Shown here: positions 18,043 to 25,409 of the stretch, piece after piece
Position numbering within the stretch: the first letter of the stretch is position 1
Layout: each line of letters starts with the position of its first letter
NCBI GenBank assembly: GCA_009838845.1
Contig: VXRD01000003.1
Span: 38,371-102,370, forward strand
DNA length: 64,000 bases
Direction of reading: 5' to 3'
Origin: Gemmatimonadota bacterium
Lineage (GTDB): Bacteria; Latescibacterota; UBA2968
The notes under the pieces: generated by a model
Seen by the model: only the letters and a program-made list of their open reading frames with translations
Database searches by the model: none
What the model was told of the DNA's origin: nothing
Program-made: the position numbers and the translations under genes

Positions 18043-19011
18043 GTGAAAGCTATTCGCATATCGCAATACGGTGGTGCAGAAGTTTTGAGTTTTGAAGATA
18101 TTGATGTCGCAGATCCAGGCGAGGGACAGGTGAGAATTACCATAGAAGCAGCGGGTGTCAATTTTATCGACACCTATCACCGAACGGGCCTTTATCCGCT
18201 GAATTTGCCGTTGACGCTGGGCCTGGAAGGTGCCGGCATCGTGCATGCGGTGGGCGCAGGGGTTTCGGATTTGACTGAGGGCGACCGCGTGGCCTGGAAA
18301 AGTGTGGAGGGGTCTTATGCCGAGCAAGTTGTCGCAGCCGCAGCCGAGGTGGTCAAAATTCCCTCAGATGTCGCTACTAAAACCGCAGCCGCGGTGATGT
18401 TGCAAGGGCTGACTTCGCATTATCTGGTCAATAGCACCTATCCGATTCGAGAAGGCGATACCTGCCTCGTCCACGCAGCCGCAGGAGGCGTTGGTCTTTT
18501 GCTCGTACAGATGGCAAAAATGCGCGGGGCTCGGGTTATTGGCACCACATCTACAGAAGAAAAAGCGGCTCTGGCACGGGGCGCTGGTGCCGATGATATC
18601 GTTCTTTATACCGAACGGGATTTTGAAGCCGAAGTTCTGCGCCTCACAGATGGTCAGGGCGTCGAGGTTGTTTACGATTCCGTTGCCCAGGCCACCTGGG
18701 AGAAAAGCATCAATTGCCTCAAGCCGCGCGGTTATATGGTCTTTTTTGGCAATGCCAGCGGGCCGGTTCCGCCGATTGATCCCCTGCTTCTGTCGCAAAA
18801 AGGGTCTATTTATCTCACGCGCCCGACGCTCAATAGCTACACGCAGACCCGTGAAGAATATCTCCAGCGCACCAGCGAGGTTATGGGCTGGATTCAAGAC
18901 GGCAGTCTAGATGTGCGTATTGGAGAAGAACATCCTCTTGAAAATACGGCCGAAGCACATAAGCGCCTCGAAGGTCGGCAGACTACGGGGAAAGTGCTGT
19001 TGATTCCATAG
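18043..19011 (+). CDS. Quinone oxidoreductase, zeta-crystallin-like
   Basis: A 322-residue medium-chain dehydrogenase/reductase of the NADPH:quinone reductase group. The substrate-domain segment VNFIDTYHRTGLYP and the nucleotide-binding VHAAAGGVGLLLVQMAK are typical. No structural or catalytic zinc cysteines are seen, as expected for this subgroup. The GTG at 18043 is chosen because AAGGAG lies seven bases before it and MKAIRISQYGG matches the family start. An upstream frame extension to 17989 would run through the promoter region. The NUDIX gene follows after four bases. Confidence 0.92.
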   Translation: MKAIRISQYGGAEVLSFEDIDVADPGEGQVRITIEAAGVNFIDTYHRTGLYPLNLPLTLGLEGAGIVHAVGAGVSDLTEGDRVAWKSVEGSYAEQVVAAAAEVVKIPSDVATKTAAAVMLQGLTSHYLVNSTYPIREGDTCLVHAAAGGVGLLLVQMAKMRGARVIGTTSTEEKAALARGAGADDIVLYTERDFEAEVLRLTDGQGVEVVYDSVAQATWEKSINCLKPRGYMVFFGNASGPVPPIDPLLLSQKGSIYLTRPTLNSYTQTREEYLQRTSEVMGWIQDGSLDVRIGEEHPLENTAEAHKRLEGRQTTGKVLLIP

Positions 19012-19015
19012 TTGT

Positions 19016-19525
19016 ATGTGTATCGAGAATCACACTACGCTGATACTACTCGTGAGAGCCTGCCCCTGCGGGGGTAAGCAGGGGGGCGATCCCATAACCC
19101 ATGTTTTGCTCGGCTACAAAAAACGCGGTTTTGGCGTGGGGAAATACACGGGTATTGGTGGGAAAATTGAACCCGGGGAAACGGTGCGTGCAGCCGCTGT
19201 GCGCGAAATGCGTGAAGAAACAGGCGTTGTGATGTCGGTTCAGGATCTTGTGGATGCCGGGCATTTGACGTTTTATTTTCCCACCCGTCCCAAATGGAGT
19301 CTCACGACCCGTATTTTTATTGGGCGCAGGTGGCAGGGTGAGCCGACGGAAACAGGGGAAATACGCCCTGTGTGGTTTGAAATTGATCACCTGCCCTTTG
19401 ATGCGATGTGGGATGATGCTACCTATTGGTATCCCTATGTGTTGGCGCATAAGCGCGTCAGAGCGATATTTACATTTTCGACCGACTGCAAAACCGTCGC
19501 GACCAGTGAGATTGAGATGTGGTAA
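19016..19525 (+). CDS. NUDIX hydrolase (MutT-like) with a GC-rich in-frame insertion
   Basis: A 169-residue NUDIX pyrophosphohydrolase. The Nudix box GGKIEPGETVRAAAVREMRE is complete, and the flanking GYKKRGFGVGKYTGIGGK resembles the oxidised-purine nucleotide hydrolases (MTH1-like 8-oxo-dGTP group). Between the first strand TLILLV and VLLGYKK there are about 15 extra residues rich in Cys, Gly and Pro (19055-19099). They are encoded by a GC-rich hairpin resembling intergenic repeats elsewhere in the window. The start ATG is four bases after the quinone oxidoreductase stop, suggesting co-transcription. Confidence 0.88.
   Translation: MCIENHTTLILLVRACPCGGKQGGDPITHVLLGYKKRGFGVGKYTGIGGKIEPGETVRAAAVREMREETGVVMSVQDLVDAGHLTFYFPTRPKWSLTTRIFIGRRWQGEPTETGEIRPVWFEIDHLPFDAMWDDATYWYPYVLAHKRVRAIFTFSTDCKTVATSEIEMW
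19055..19092 (+). repeat. GC-rich hairpin element inside the NUDIX gene
   Basis: A perfect 7-bp stem CCCCTGC/GCAGGGG (19063-19069 and 19078-19084) with an 8-base loop, inside the coding frame. The string GAGCCTGCCCC is shared, in reverse, with the intergenic repeat near 32920. This suggests that a dispersed element landed in the gene. Confidence 0.5.
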
Positions 19526-19541
19526 GCTGTGTGTTTTTTAC

Positions 19542-19569
19542 TTGACTCTTGTGGCAGAATGGCTATATA
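19542..19569 (+). promoter_or_regulatory. Promoter for the sigma factor gene
   Basis: TTGACT (19542-19547) and TATATA (19564-19569) are separated by 16 bases in the gap between the NUDIX and sigma genes, about 64 bases before the proposed start. Confidence 0.55.
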
Positions 19570-19632
19570 TCAGGGCGTTTGATAAACGAAACTTAACAAA
19601 CTCTTCACTTTCTCTTTAATGAGGTGATTGTT

Positions 19633-20484
19633 TTGACTACATCGGCTAAAAGTTTTTCCAAAGATGCATTGCATCACTATCTCGAAGATGTGGCTTCGTC
19701 TCAACCTCTATCTTCCGAAGAGGAAGTTGCGCTCGCTGTTCGCATTCGCAAAGGCGATCAGGAAGCACGGGCAAAACTCATTGAAGCCAATCTGCGCTTT
19801 GTGATTACAGTTGCCTACGAATATCAAAATCAAGGCGTTCCGCTCGTGGATCTCATCAGCGCGGGAAACGTCGGTTTGATCACGGCGGCAGAGCGTTTTG
19901 ACGAGACGAGGGGGTTTAAGTTTATCTCTTATGCTGTTTGGTGGATTCGCCAATCTATTTTGCAAACACTGGCGGAACACGCCAGGGTCGTGCGCCTTCC
20001 GCTCAATCGCGTGGAATTGCTCAGACGCATATCTCGCTGTAGAAGTAGTCGGCAGCAAGAGACTTCGACGCGCACTGCGGAAGAAGAAATTGCCGAAGAA
20101 TTGGATATTCCGGTAGAGCAGGTTACGGATATTCTCACCAGCGGACAGCGCACCTTGTCTCTCGATACGTCTCTTGGCGATGGGGAAAATAGCCTTCTTG
20201 AGATGATGCCCGACAATTCTCAAGAGTCGCCCGACGCAATGGCATTGAGAAATACCCTCAAAGCTGAAATCTCAAGTGCTTTGAGCACCCTTGATGAGCG
20301 CGAGCAAAAAGTGATCCGACTCTATTTTGGATTGGGCGGCGGTGCGGAGATGACGCTCGAAGAAATTGGCAAGCAATTTCGCCTGACGCGCGAACGGATT
20401 CGGCAAATTAAAGAAAAAGCACTTCGAAAGTTGCGCCACCCCACGCGCGGGCGAAAGCTGATGCCCTATGCGGAAGATACGTGA
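19633..20484 (+). CDS. Primary-type sigma-70 factor without region 1.1
   Basis: A 283-residue RNA polymerase sigma factor. Region 1.2 (LHHYLEDVASSQPLSSEEE), region 2 (LIEANLRFVITVAYEYQ, then FKFISYAVWWIRQSI), region 3 and region 4 (MTLEEIGKQFRLTRERIRQI) are all present. Region 1.1 is absent, a pattern usual for the principal sigma of FCB bacteria. It could be rpoD itself or a group 2 paralogue. The TTG at 19633 is preferred over the GTG at 19624, since that GTG is part of the AGGTG ribosome site six bases upstream. It has its own promoter and is followed by a repeat. Confidence 0.88.
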   Translation: MTTSAKSFSKDALHHYLEDVASSQPLSSEEEVALAVRIRKGDQEARAKLIEANLRFVITVAYEYQNQGVPLVDLISAGNVGLITAAERFDETRGFKFISYAVWWIRQSILQTLAEHARVVRLPLNRVELLRRISRCRSSRQQETSTRTAEEEIAEELDIPVEQVTDILTSGQRTLSLDTSLGDGENSLLEMMPDNSQESPDAMALRNTLKAEISSALSTLDEREQKVIRLYFGLGGGAEMTLEEIGKQFRLTRERIRQIKEKALRKLRHPTRGRKLMPYAEDT

Positions 20485-20495
20485 AAAAAACAAAA

Positions 20496-20592
20496 GCGAA
20501 TAGACGAATAGACGAATAGACGAATAGACGAACCCCACCCTACCACCCAAAGTTGCTAAAAACTATGTCGTTGATTCGCTGATTCGCCTATT
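20496..20592. repeat. 8-bp-periodic inverted repeat element, copy 1
   Basis: The left arm is four or more tandem units of CGAATAGA. The right arm holds units of the type TTGATTCG, so the ends are roughly inverted copies. They flank a core with CCCCACCC and CCACCCAAAGTT. A second copy with the same core lies at 27204-27307. It fills most of the space between the sigma gene and murD. Confidence 0.75.
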
Positions 20593-20597
20593 GTGAT

Positions 20598-21974
20598 CTA
20601 TCCAGATTTAGCGGGGTTTGCATTTCGTTGCAATTTTTCCACCCATTCTCGAAATCGCTGGCCGCGCTCTTCAAAATTGCGAAACTGGTCGTAACTCGCC
20701 GATGCTGGCGATAGCAATACCACATCGCCAGCTTGTGCGAGATCCGTTGCACAGCCCATCGCTTCTTCCAAATTTTCTACGCGGTGAATACTGGTTTTCC
20801 CTTTTGCAGTTGCCGCAATCGCATCCCCGGTTTCGCCCATCACAATCAGATGTGCGACCTTTTCCGCTATCACCACTCCCAAATCGTCAAATGCAATTCC
20901 CTTATCGTAGCCGCCAGCGATCAGCACGATCGGTTTGTCAAATGCCATGAGTGCTGTCCGCGTGCGGTCGGGACTCGTGGCTATTGAATCGTTCACATAG
21001 AGAACGCCGTTGACTTTTGCTACTTGCTCCAATCTGTGCGGTACCCCCTGAAATGTCTGCAAGACCTCGGCGATGTTTTCTTCAGATACGCCGCTTATGA
21101 CTGCTGCACCCGTAGCCGCCAGTGCGTTGGCGAGGTTGTGCCGACCACGCAAGGATATGGTATCGACAGAGCAGACGGTTCGCGTATCGCCACTGATAGC
21201 ATGTTGAATTTTTCCTTCGCGGACAAATACATCCCCTTCGCCTTCAACGGCGAATACCACCCTCTGCCCGGCGCCCGTCCAACGAGATACTTCGGCATCT
21301 TCTCCGTTGACAATCGTCCAGTCGCCTTTTGTCTGGTGCATGACGATTTGTTGCTTGGCTTTTCGATACGCTTGTAGAGATCCGTGAACGTCGATGTGAT
21401 TTGGCGCGAAGTTGGTTGTGACAGCGATGTGGGGGCTCCACGGCAGATCTCCCAATCGGTCGAGTTGAAAGCTCGATAATTCCAGTACGATGGGTACATC
21501 GGCGTGTAGCAGGTCCAACTCATCGAGTAACGATCCCCCAATATTGCCGCCGATTTGCGTGCGTTTGTCTTTTTGTTTGAGCATTTCTCCTATGAGCGCA
21601 GTTGTCGTGGTTTTGCCACTGCTGCCCGTTATGCCGATTATGGGCGCAGGACAGCGTTCGACAAATAGGCAGATTTCCGATGTGATGGGTACGCCCGCAG
21701 ATTCTGCGATTTTCAAGTATCGCGATGACCGGGGTACCGCGGGATTGGCGACAATTAAATCTGTTTTCCGAAAATCCGTTTCCTTATGTCCCCCCAGTTT
21801 AAAGGCGATGGGTAATCCATTCAGGGCGCGTACTGAAGCGCGCAGGTCTTTTTCAGGGCGCAAGTCCGTCACTGTCACCACCGCGCCTTTGCGTACCAAA
21901 AAACGCACCGCTCCCACGCCCCCGCCAAATAATCCCAATCCCATTACTGTGACGCGCTGGCCTTTTAGGTTCAC
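20598..21974 (-). CDS. murD: UDP-N-acetylmuramoylalanine--D-glutamate ligase MurD
   Basis: A 458-residue cytoplasmic ligase adding D-glutamate to the murein precursor. The N-terminal Rossmann segment GQRVTVMGLGLFGGGVGAV, the ATP site GITGSSGKTTTTA and VPHRLEQVAKVNGVLYVNDS are typical of MurD. The GTG at 21974 is chosen because GGAGA precedes it and NLKGQRV is the expected start; the longer frame up to 22199 has a low-complexity Arg-rich extension overlapping moxR. It is the last gene of the DUF4159-MoxR operon, an unusual place for murD, which normally lies in the dcw cluster. Confidence 0.94.
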   Translation of the reverse strand: MNLKGQRVTVMGLGLFGGGVGAVRFLVRKGAVVTVTDLRPEKDLRASVRALNGLPIAFKLGGHKETDFRKTDLIVANPAVPRSSRYLKIAESAGVPITSEICLFVERCPAPIIGITGSSGKTTTTALIGEMLKQKDKRTQIGGNIGGSLLDELDLLHADVPIVLELSSFQLDRLGDLPWSPHIAVTTNFAPNHIDVHGSLQAYRKAKQQIVMHQTKGDWTIVNGEDAEVSRWTGAGQRVVFAVEGEGDVFVREGKIQHAISGDTRTVCSVDTISLRGRHNLANALAATGAAVISGVSEENIAEVLQTFQGVPHRLEQVAKVNGVLYVNDSIATSPDRTRTALMAFDKPIVLIAGGYDKGIAFDDLGVVIAEKVAHLIVMGETGDAIAATAKGKTSIHRVENLEEAMGCATDLAQAGDVVLLSPASASYDQFRNFEERGQRFREWVEKLQRNANPAKSG

Positions 21975-21994
21975 GGGAAGTCTCCAGGTGAGGG

Positions 21995-22981
21995 CTATTC
22001 CTCTAACAATTGATCGATGAGATCGACCGGGGTGATGCCTTCGGCTTCGGCGTTGAAATTCGTGACGAGGCGATGGCGCAAGACGGGTTTGGCGACAAAA
22101 GAGACGTCGTCTATAGAGGGTGCAAAGCGTCCGCTGAGTACGGCGCGCGCTTTGGCGCCCAGGATGAGGCATTGGGATGCGCGTGGGCCGGCGCCCCATC
22201 TGAGCATGTTGCCGATGGATGTGTCTGCATTTTGAGGGCGGGTTTTGCGGACGAGATCCACTGCGTGATCTACGATGTGATCGGCTACTGGAACTTTGCG
22301 GATGAGTTGCTGGAGGTTGCGAATTTGTTCGGCGTTAATTACGGGCTGTACGTCGTGGGTTTGGGCACCTGTGGTGGCTTTGACAATGGCGCGTTCTTCT
22401 TCCTGGGTGGGATAATCGATCCACAGGTTAAATATGAAGCGGTCGAGTTGGGCTTCGGGCAGGGGATAGGTGCCTTCTTGTTCGATGGGATTTTGGGTGG
22501 CTAAGACAAAGAATGGTTCTTCGAGGCGAAAGGTTCCTCCCCCGGCGGTGACTTCGTGTTCTTGCATGGCCTGCAATAAGGCTGCCTGGGTTTTGGGCGG
22601 GGTGCGGTTGATTTCATCGGCCAGGATGATGTTGGCAAATAAGGGACCTTTGACAAAGCGAAATGCTTTGTGTCCGGTGGTCTGGTCTTCTTCGAGGAGT
22701 TCTGTGCCCGTGATGTCTGAAGGCATGAGGTCGGGGGTAAATTGGATGCGGCTAAAAGACAGGTCAAGGGCGCGCGCGAGGGTGCTGATGAGGAGTGTTT
22801 TGGCAAGGCCGGGCACGCCTACGAGCAAACAATGGCCCCCGCAGAGGAGGGCGATGAGTAGTTGATCGACGATTTCCCGCTGTCCAATAATGACTTTGCC
22901 AATTTCGGCGACGATCTGGTCATACGCGGTTTTTAATTGTTCAACTGCCTGGAGGTCTTCGTGAGGCGATGCTTCGGGCAT
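21995..22981 (-). CDS. MoxR-family AAA+ ATPase
   Basis: A 328-residue MoxR ATPase. The Walker A reads GVPGLAKT, the Walker B IILADEINRTPPKTQAALLQ, and sensor residues follow in VLATQNPIEQEGTYPLPEAQ. MoxR proteins act as chaperones that help assemble or activate protein complexes, often with VWA-domain partners. The start at 22981 has AAAGGAAAC before it. The genes upstream (secreted protein, TPR, DUF4175, DUF4159) are the usual company of such a moxR in FCB bacteria. No DUF58 or VWA gene is found beside it in this window. Confidence 0.93.
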   Translation of the reverse strand: MPEASPHEDLQAVEQLKTAYDQIVAEIGKVIIGQREIVDQLLIALLCGGHCLLVGVPGLAKTLLISTLARALDLSFSRIQFTPDLMPSDITGTELLEEDQTTGHKAFRFVKGPLFANIILADEINRTPPKTQAALLQAMQEHEVTAGGGTFRLEEPFFVLATQNPIEQEGTYPLPEAQLDRFIFNLWIDYPTQEEERAIVKATTGAQTHDVQPVINAEQIRNLQQLIRKVPVADHIVDHAVDLVRKTRPQNADTSIGNMLRWGAGPRASQCLILGAKARAVLSGRFAPSIDDVSFVAKPVLRHRLVTNFNAEAEGITPVDLIDQLLEE

Positions 22982-22994
22982 TTTGTTTCCTTTC

Positions 22995-24401
22995 TCAGGT
23001 TTTGCGTTTTTCTTTTTTCGCCGCCGGGAAGAGAATATTGTTGAGGATGAGGCGATAGCCAGGCGAATTTTTGTGCAGTGCGAGTTGCGTGGGCGGGTCG
23101 TTGACAAAGTGTTGATAGTCTTCCGGGTCGTGTCCCGCATAAAATGTGAATGTGCCCTTCCCGATGTTGCCGTGGATGTATTTGACGTGGTCGGTGCCGG
23201 GTATGTCGCCCATAATGGTGACGGATTTTTTGATGCGATTTTTGCGAAAGGCCGTTGTTTGGCCCAAAAAGCCGGGGACGATGGGTGTGTGGTTTTGCGT
23301 GAGCATAGTGGGCACGGGATCGTATTTTGCCGAGAATTCAAATAGTGAAAAGGCGTCGATATCGGCATTTTTGATCTGGCTCATTTCAATGGGCGACAGG
23401 TCGATGTCGCCGTGTTCGTATTCGAGGGGGTCCATAACGAGGTTGAAGTTTTCAAAGGCTACTGTGCGTGAAAAATCGAGTTTTTGACGCGCCTGTGGGT
23501 CTGCGGGGTCGCCGTCGTAAACGCTATCGACGATGTCGATTCCTCGCGCGGCAAGGGCAATGTCAAAGGTATCGGTGGCCGAGCACATGGCAAAGAGAAA
23601 TCCACCCTGTGCGACGTAGTTGTAAATGGCCTGTGCAACCGCGCCTTTGAGGTGGGAGACTTTGGCAAAACCCAATTTGCCAGCGAGGGCTTTGAATCCG
23701 GCCTGTTGTTGGCGGTACCAGAGGGTGTGGCCGTGGCTGCGATAAAATTTGCCGTATTGTCCCGTGAAGTCTTCGTGATGCAGGTGCAGCCAATCGAAGT
23801 TTTCGAGTTTGCCACTGAGGACTTCTTCGTCCCACAATGTGGTGTAGGGAATTTCCGCATACGTGAGCGCCAGTGTGACGGCGTCGTCCCAGGGCTGTTT
23901 GTTCGGGGGGGTATAGACCGCGATGCGAGGAGCTTTTTCAAGGCGCATGCGGTTCATGTTGCCGGATTCAATATCGGCGTAGATGCGCGTGGCCTGTGCG
24001 GCTGAGATGGCCTGGAAGGAGACGGCGCGTATTCGGGCTTCGCGCGCGATGGTTTCGTGGTTGTCGATGAGGAAGGAACCGCCGCGATAGTTGAGCAACC
24101 ACTCGACGGGATGACCCTGTTGCAATGCCCAATACGCAATGCCGTAGGCTTTGAGATGGTCTGTTTGCGATACGTCCATGGGGATGAGAATTTTGCCGAC
24201 GTTCGCGCTTCCGCCACCAATCGCCGCTGGGGAGATGGATGGTGTTGTTAGAAAAAAAAGTAAGACGAGAAGTGAAAGGCGAGAAGCAACCACAGATAAA
24301 CACGGATAGACACAGATAAAAGACGTGAGTCGAGCGATCTGGCTTCGTTGCGTTGTAGGCTTCGTATGTGCTGTAGTTACATTTTGTCGTTTTAATGTCA
24401 T
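22995..24401 (-). CDS. Exported protein of unknown function, MoxR operon
   Basis: A 468-residue protein. After a repeat-derived N-terminal stretch there is a hydrophobic signal segment (LSLLVLLFFLTTPSISPAA), then KILIPMDVSQTDHLKAYGIAY and WLLNYRGGSF, which are highly conserved in this family. Some database entries call such proteins asparagine synthetase B, but neither an N-terminal catalytic cysteine nor a synthetase P-loop is seen, so that name is not supported. The start at 24401 has AAAGGAAGCGGG before it. The first 50 residues include DNA of a dispersed repeat (24282-24320). It lies 13 bases upstream of moxR. Confidence 0.75.
   Translation of the reverse strand: MTLKRQNVTTAHTKPTTQRSQIARLTSFICVYPCLSVVASRLSLLVLLFFLTTPSISPAAIGGGSANVGKILIPMDVSQTDHLKAYGIAYWALQQGHPVEWLLNYRGGSFLIDNHETIAREARIRAVSFQAISAAQATRIYADIESGNMNRMRLEKAPRIAVYTPPNKQPWDDAVTLALTYAEIPYTTLWDEEVLSGKLENFDWLHLHHEDFTGQYGKFYRSHGHTLWYRQQQAGFKALAGKLGFAKVSHLKGAVAQAIYNYVAQGGFLFAMCSATDTFDIALAARGIDIVDSVYDGDPADPQARQKLDFSRTVAFENFNLVMDPLEYEHGDIDLSPIEMSQIKNADIDAFSLFEFSAKYDPVPTMLTQNHTPIVPGFLGQTTAFRKNRIKKSVTIMGDIPGTDHVKYIHGNIGKGTFTFYAGHDPEDYQHFVNDPPTQLALHKNSPGYRLILNNILFPAAKKEKRKT
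24282..24320. repeat. Dispersed ACCACAGAT-type repeat inside the exported-protein gene
   Basis: A run of units like CACAGATAAACACGGAT, nearly the same as 52450-52490, which starts with the same GCAACCACAGAT. Here it is read through as part of the N-terminus (FICVYPCLSVV), placed before the signal segment. Confidence 0.65.
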
Positions 24402-24419
24402 CCCGCTTCCTTTGTTTTT
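24398..24419. repeat. 22-bp direct repeat, left copy, flanking the HigA module
   Basis: The 22 bases here are identical to 25388-25409, exactly 990 bases away. On the minus strand each copy carries the AAAGGAAGCGGG ribosome site and the ATGA of the gene that follows. Confidence 0.8.
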
Positions 24420-24564
24420 CGGTTCTTCCTGAGACGATAGAAATAGCACTTGTCATTGCGGCATGGTTTTAGCCGCAATCCAGAAGGTTTTGAGCCGCTG
24501 GCTGCTGGCTGCTGGGAATAGTAAAGGAGCCATTCCTTACGGCGATATTGTTAATCTGGTATTT

Positions 24565-24591
24565 GTAGGGGCGACCCCCTGTGGTCGCCCG
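24565..24591. repeat. GTAGGGGCG-type intergenic hairpin, copy 1
   Basis: An 8-bp perfect stem GGGCGACC/GGTCGCCC with a six-base loop, introduced by GTAG. Related GC-rich elements lie at 31302-31358 and 32885-32930. Such hairpins are common extragenic repeats. Confidence 0.6.
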
Positions 24592-24611
24592 CTGACTATG
24601 ATTTGGGATAA

Positions 24612-25058
24612 TTAGATATTTCCCAGCAACTGCCTCGCATCAACACCCACATGTTCTTCCAATAATTCACGAAATGCCGCCAGTACTGCCAGGACTTTAC
24701 CACGGTCTTCGGGACTTTCGGAATAGAACAACTCCGTGACTTGAGAAAGAGAAAGTTCGAGAAATGGAGAGTTAGATTGAGCGCGTTTTGCCTGGACGTA
24801 GTTTTCTGCCAGATGCCGCAACCGCGCATCTACGCCCAGAACAGGTTTTCGAGGCCCATCTTCTATATTTTGAACGATCTTATCCAGTTTTTGAAAAAAG
24901 GGTATAAGGGTCTCTACCACCTGTTCTGCCGCTTCTTTCCTATTCGTATCAAGATACCCCTTGTCAGTCAATTTACGATGAATGGACAGGGTGTTAATCG
25001 CTGATAGGAGTTCTTGGCTTTGTTGGAAACTCTGAATAGCCAACCATTGTGTGCTCAT
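24612..25058 (-). CDS. Unrecognised 148-residue protein in the HigA module
   Basis: No family is recognised. The chain is mostly helical and charged (KEAAEQVVETLIPFFQKLDKI, FRELLEEHVGVDARQLLGN) with no signal peptide or membrane segment. GAGGGAAATCC precedes the ATG. It lies 33 bases downstream of the HigA-like antitoxin and inside a 990-bp block bounded by 22-bp direct repeats, so it probably arrived with that gene. It does not look like HigB (too long, no RelE-type motif seen). A cargo or partner protein of the antitoxin is possible. Confidence 0.6.
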   Translation of the reverse strand: MSTQWLAIQSFQQSQELLSAINTLSIHRKLTDKGYLDTNRKEAAEQVVETLIPFFQKLDKIVQNIEDGPRKPVLGVDARLRHLAENYVQAKRAQSNSPFLELSLSQVTELFYSESPEDRGKVLAVLAAFRELLEEHVGVDARQLLGNI

Positions 25059-25091
25059 CTGGATTTCCCTCTAAAATCACGCGAACTGTGG

Positions 25092-25391
25092 TTAAGTTAT
25101 GTGGCTCAGGGTTGAGGCTGGGCGGATGCCTGCAGTAAGCCGCTGCTTTTCGCTGACCAGTTTGCGAAAGTTGTACTCGACCTGAAGTCCGTGCCAAAAT
25201 TCGTCGGACTGGCCGAAGAAGGCACCAAAGCGGATTGACATGGCTGGCGTGATTGGACGTCGGGCGTGAACGATTTCGTTGATTGTCTGCGGTGTAATAC
25301 CGATGGCGCAGGCCATGGCATTCTGTGAAATCCCCATTGGCTTGAGGTAATCTTCCAGTAGAATTTCACCGGGGGTGATAGGTGTTTTCAT
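25092..25391 (-). CDS. HigA-family antitoxin (XRE-type)
   Basis: A 99-residue helix-turn-helix protein of the HigA addiction-module family: [20 protein letters not shown] and [19 protein letters not shown] are typical. It would bind DNA and neutralise a HigB-like RNase. No higB lies immediately upstream: the neighbour there is the TPR gene, whose stop overlaps this start (ATGA). The gene uses the ribosome site at the end of the TPR gene and lies at one border of a 990-bp insertion. It is thus an orphan antitoxin or is paired with the unrecognised 148-residue protein. Confidence 0.85.
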   Translation of the reverse strand: MKTPITPGEILLEDYLKPMGISQNAMACAIGITPQTINEIVHARRPITPAMSIRFGAFFGQSDEFWHGLQVEYNFRKLVSEKQRLTAGIRPASTLSHIT

Positions 25392-25409
25392 CCCGCTTCC
25401 TTTGTTTTT
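25388..25409. repeat. 22-bp direct repeat, right copy, flanking the HigA module
   Basis: Identical to 24398-24419. It is the last codons, stop and ribosome-site region of the TPR gene on the minus strand, which suggests the insertion duplicated this site. Confidence 0.8.

Noticed and set aside
20496..20592. Short tandem repeats considered as a CRISPR array
   Set aside because: The unit is only 8 bases, there are no spacers, and no cas genes are near. The RecB/Cas4-like gene at 51473 is far away and alone.
20598..22199. Long form of MurD starting at 22199
   Set aside because: The added residues are Arg/His-rich and overlap moxR out of frame. The GTG at 21974 has a ribosome site and a family-like start.
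22995..24401. Annotation as asparagine synthetase B
   Set aside because: The family sometimes carries this name, but no glutaminase cysteine or ATP-pyrophosphatase loop is visible, and the protein is exported.
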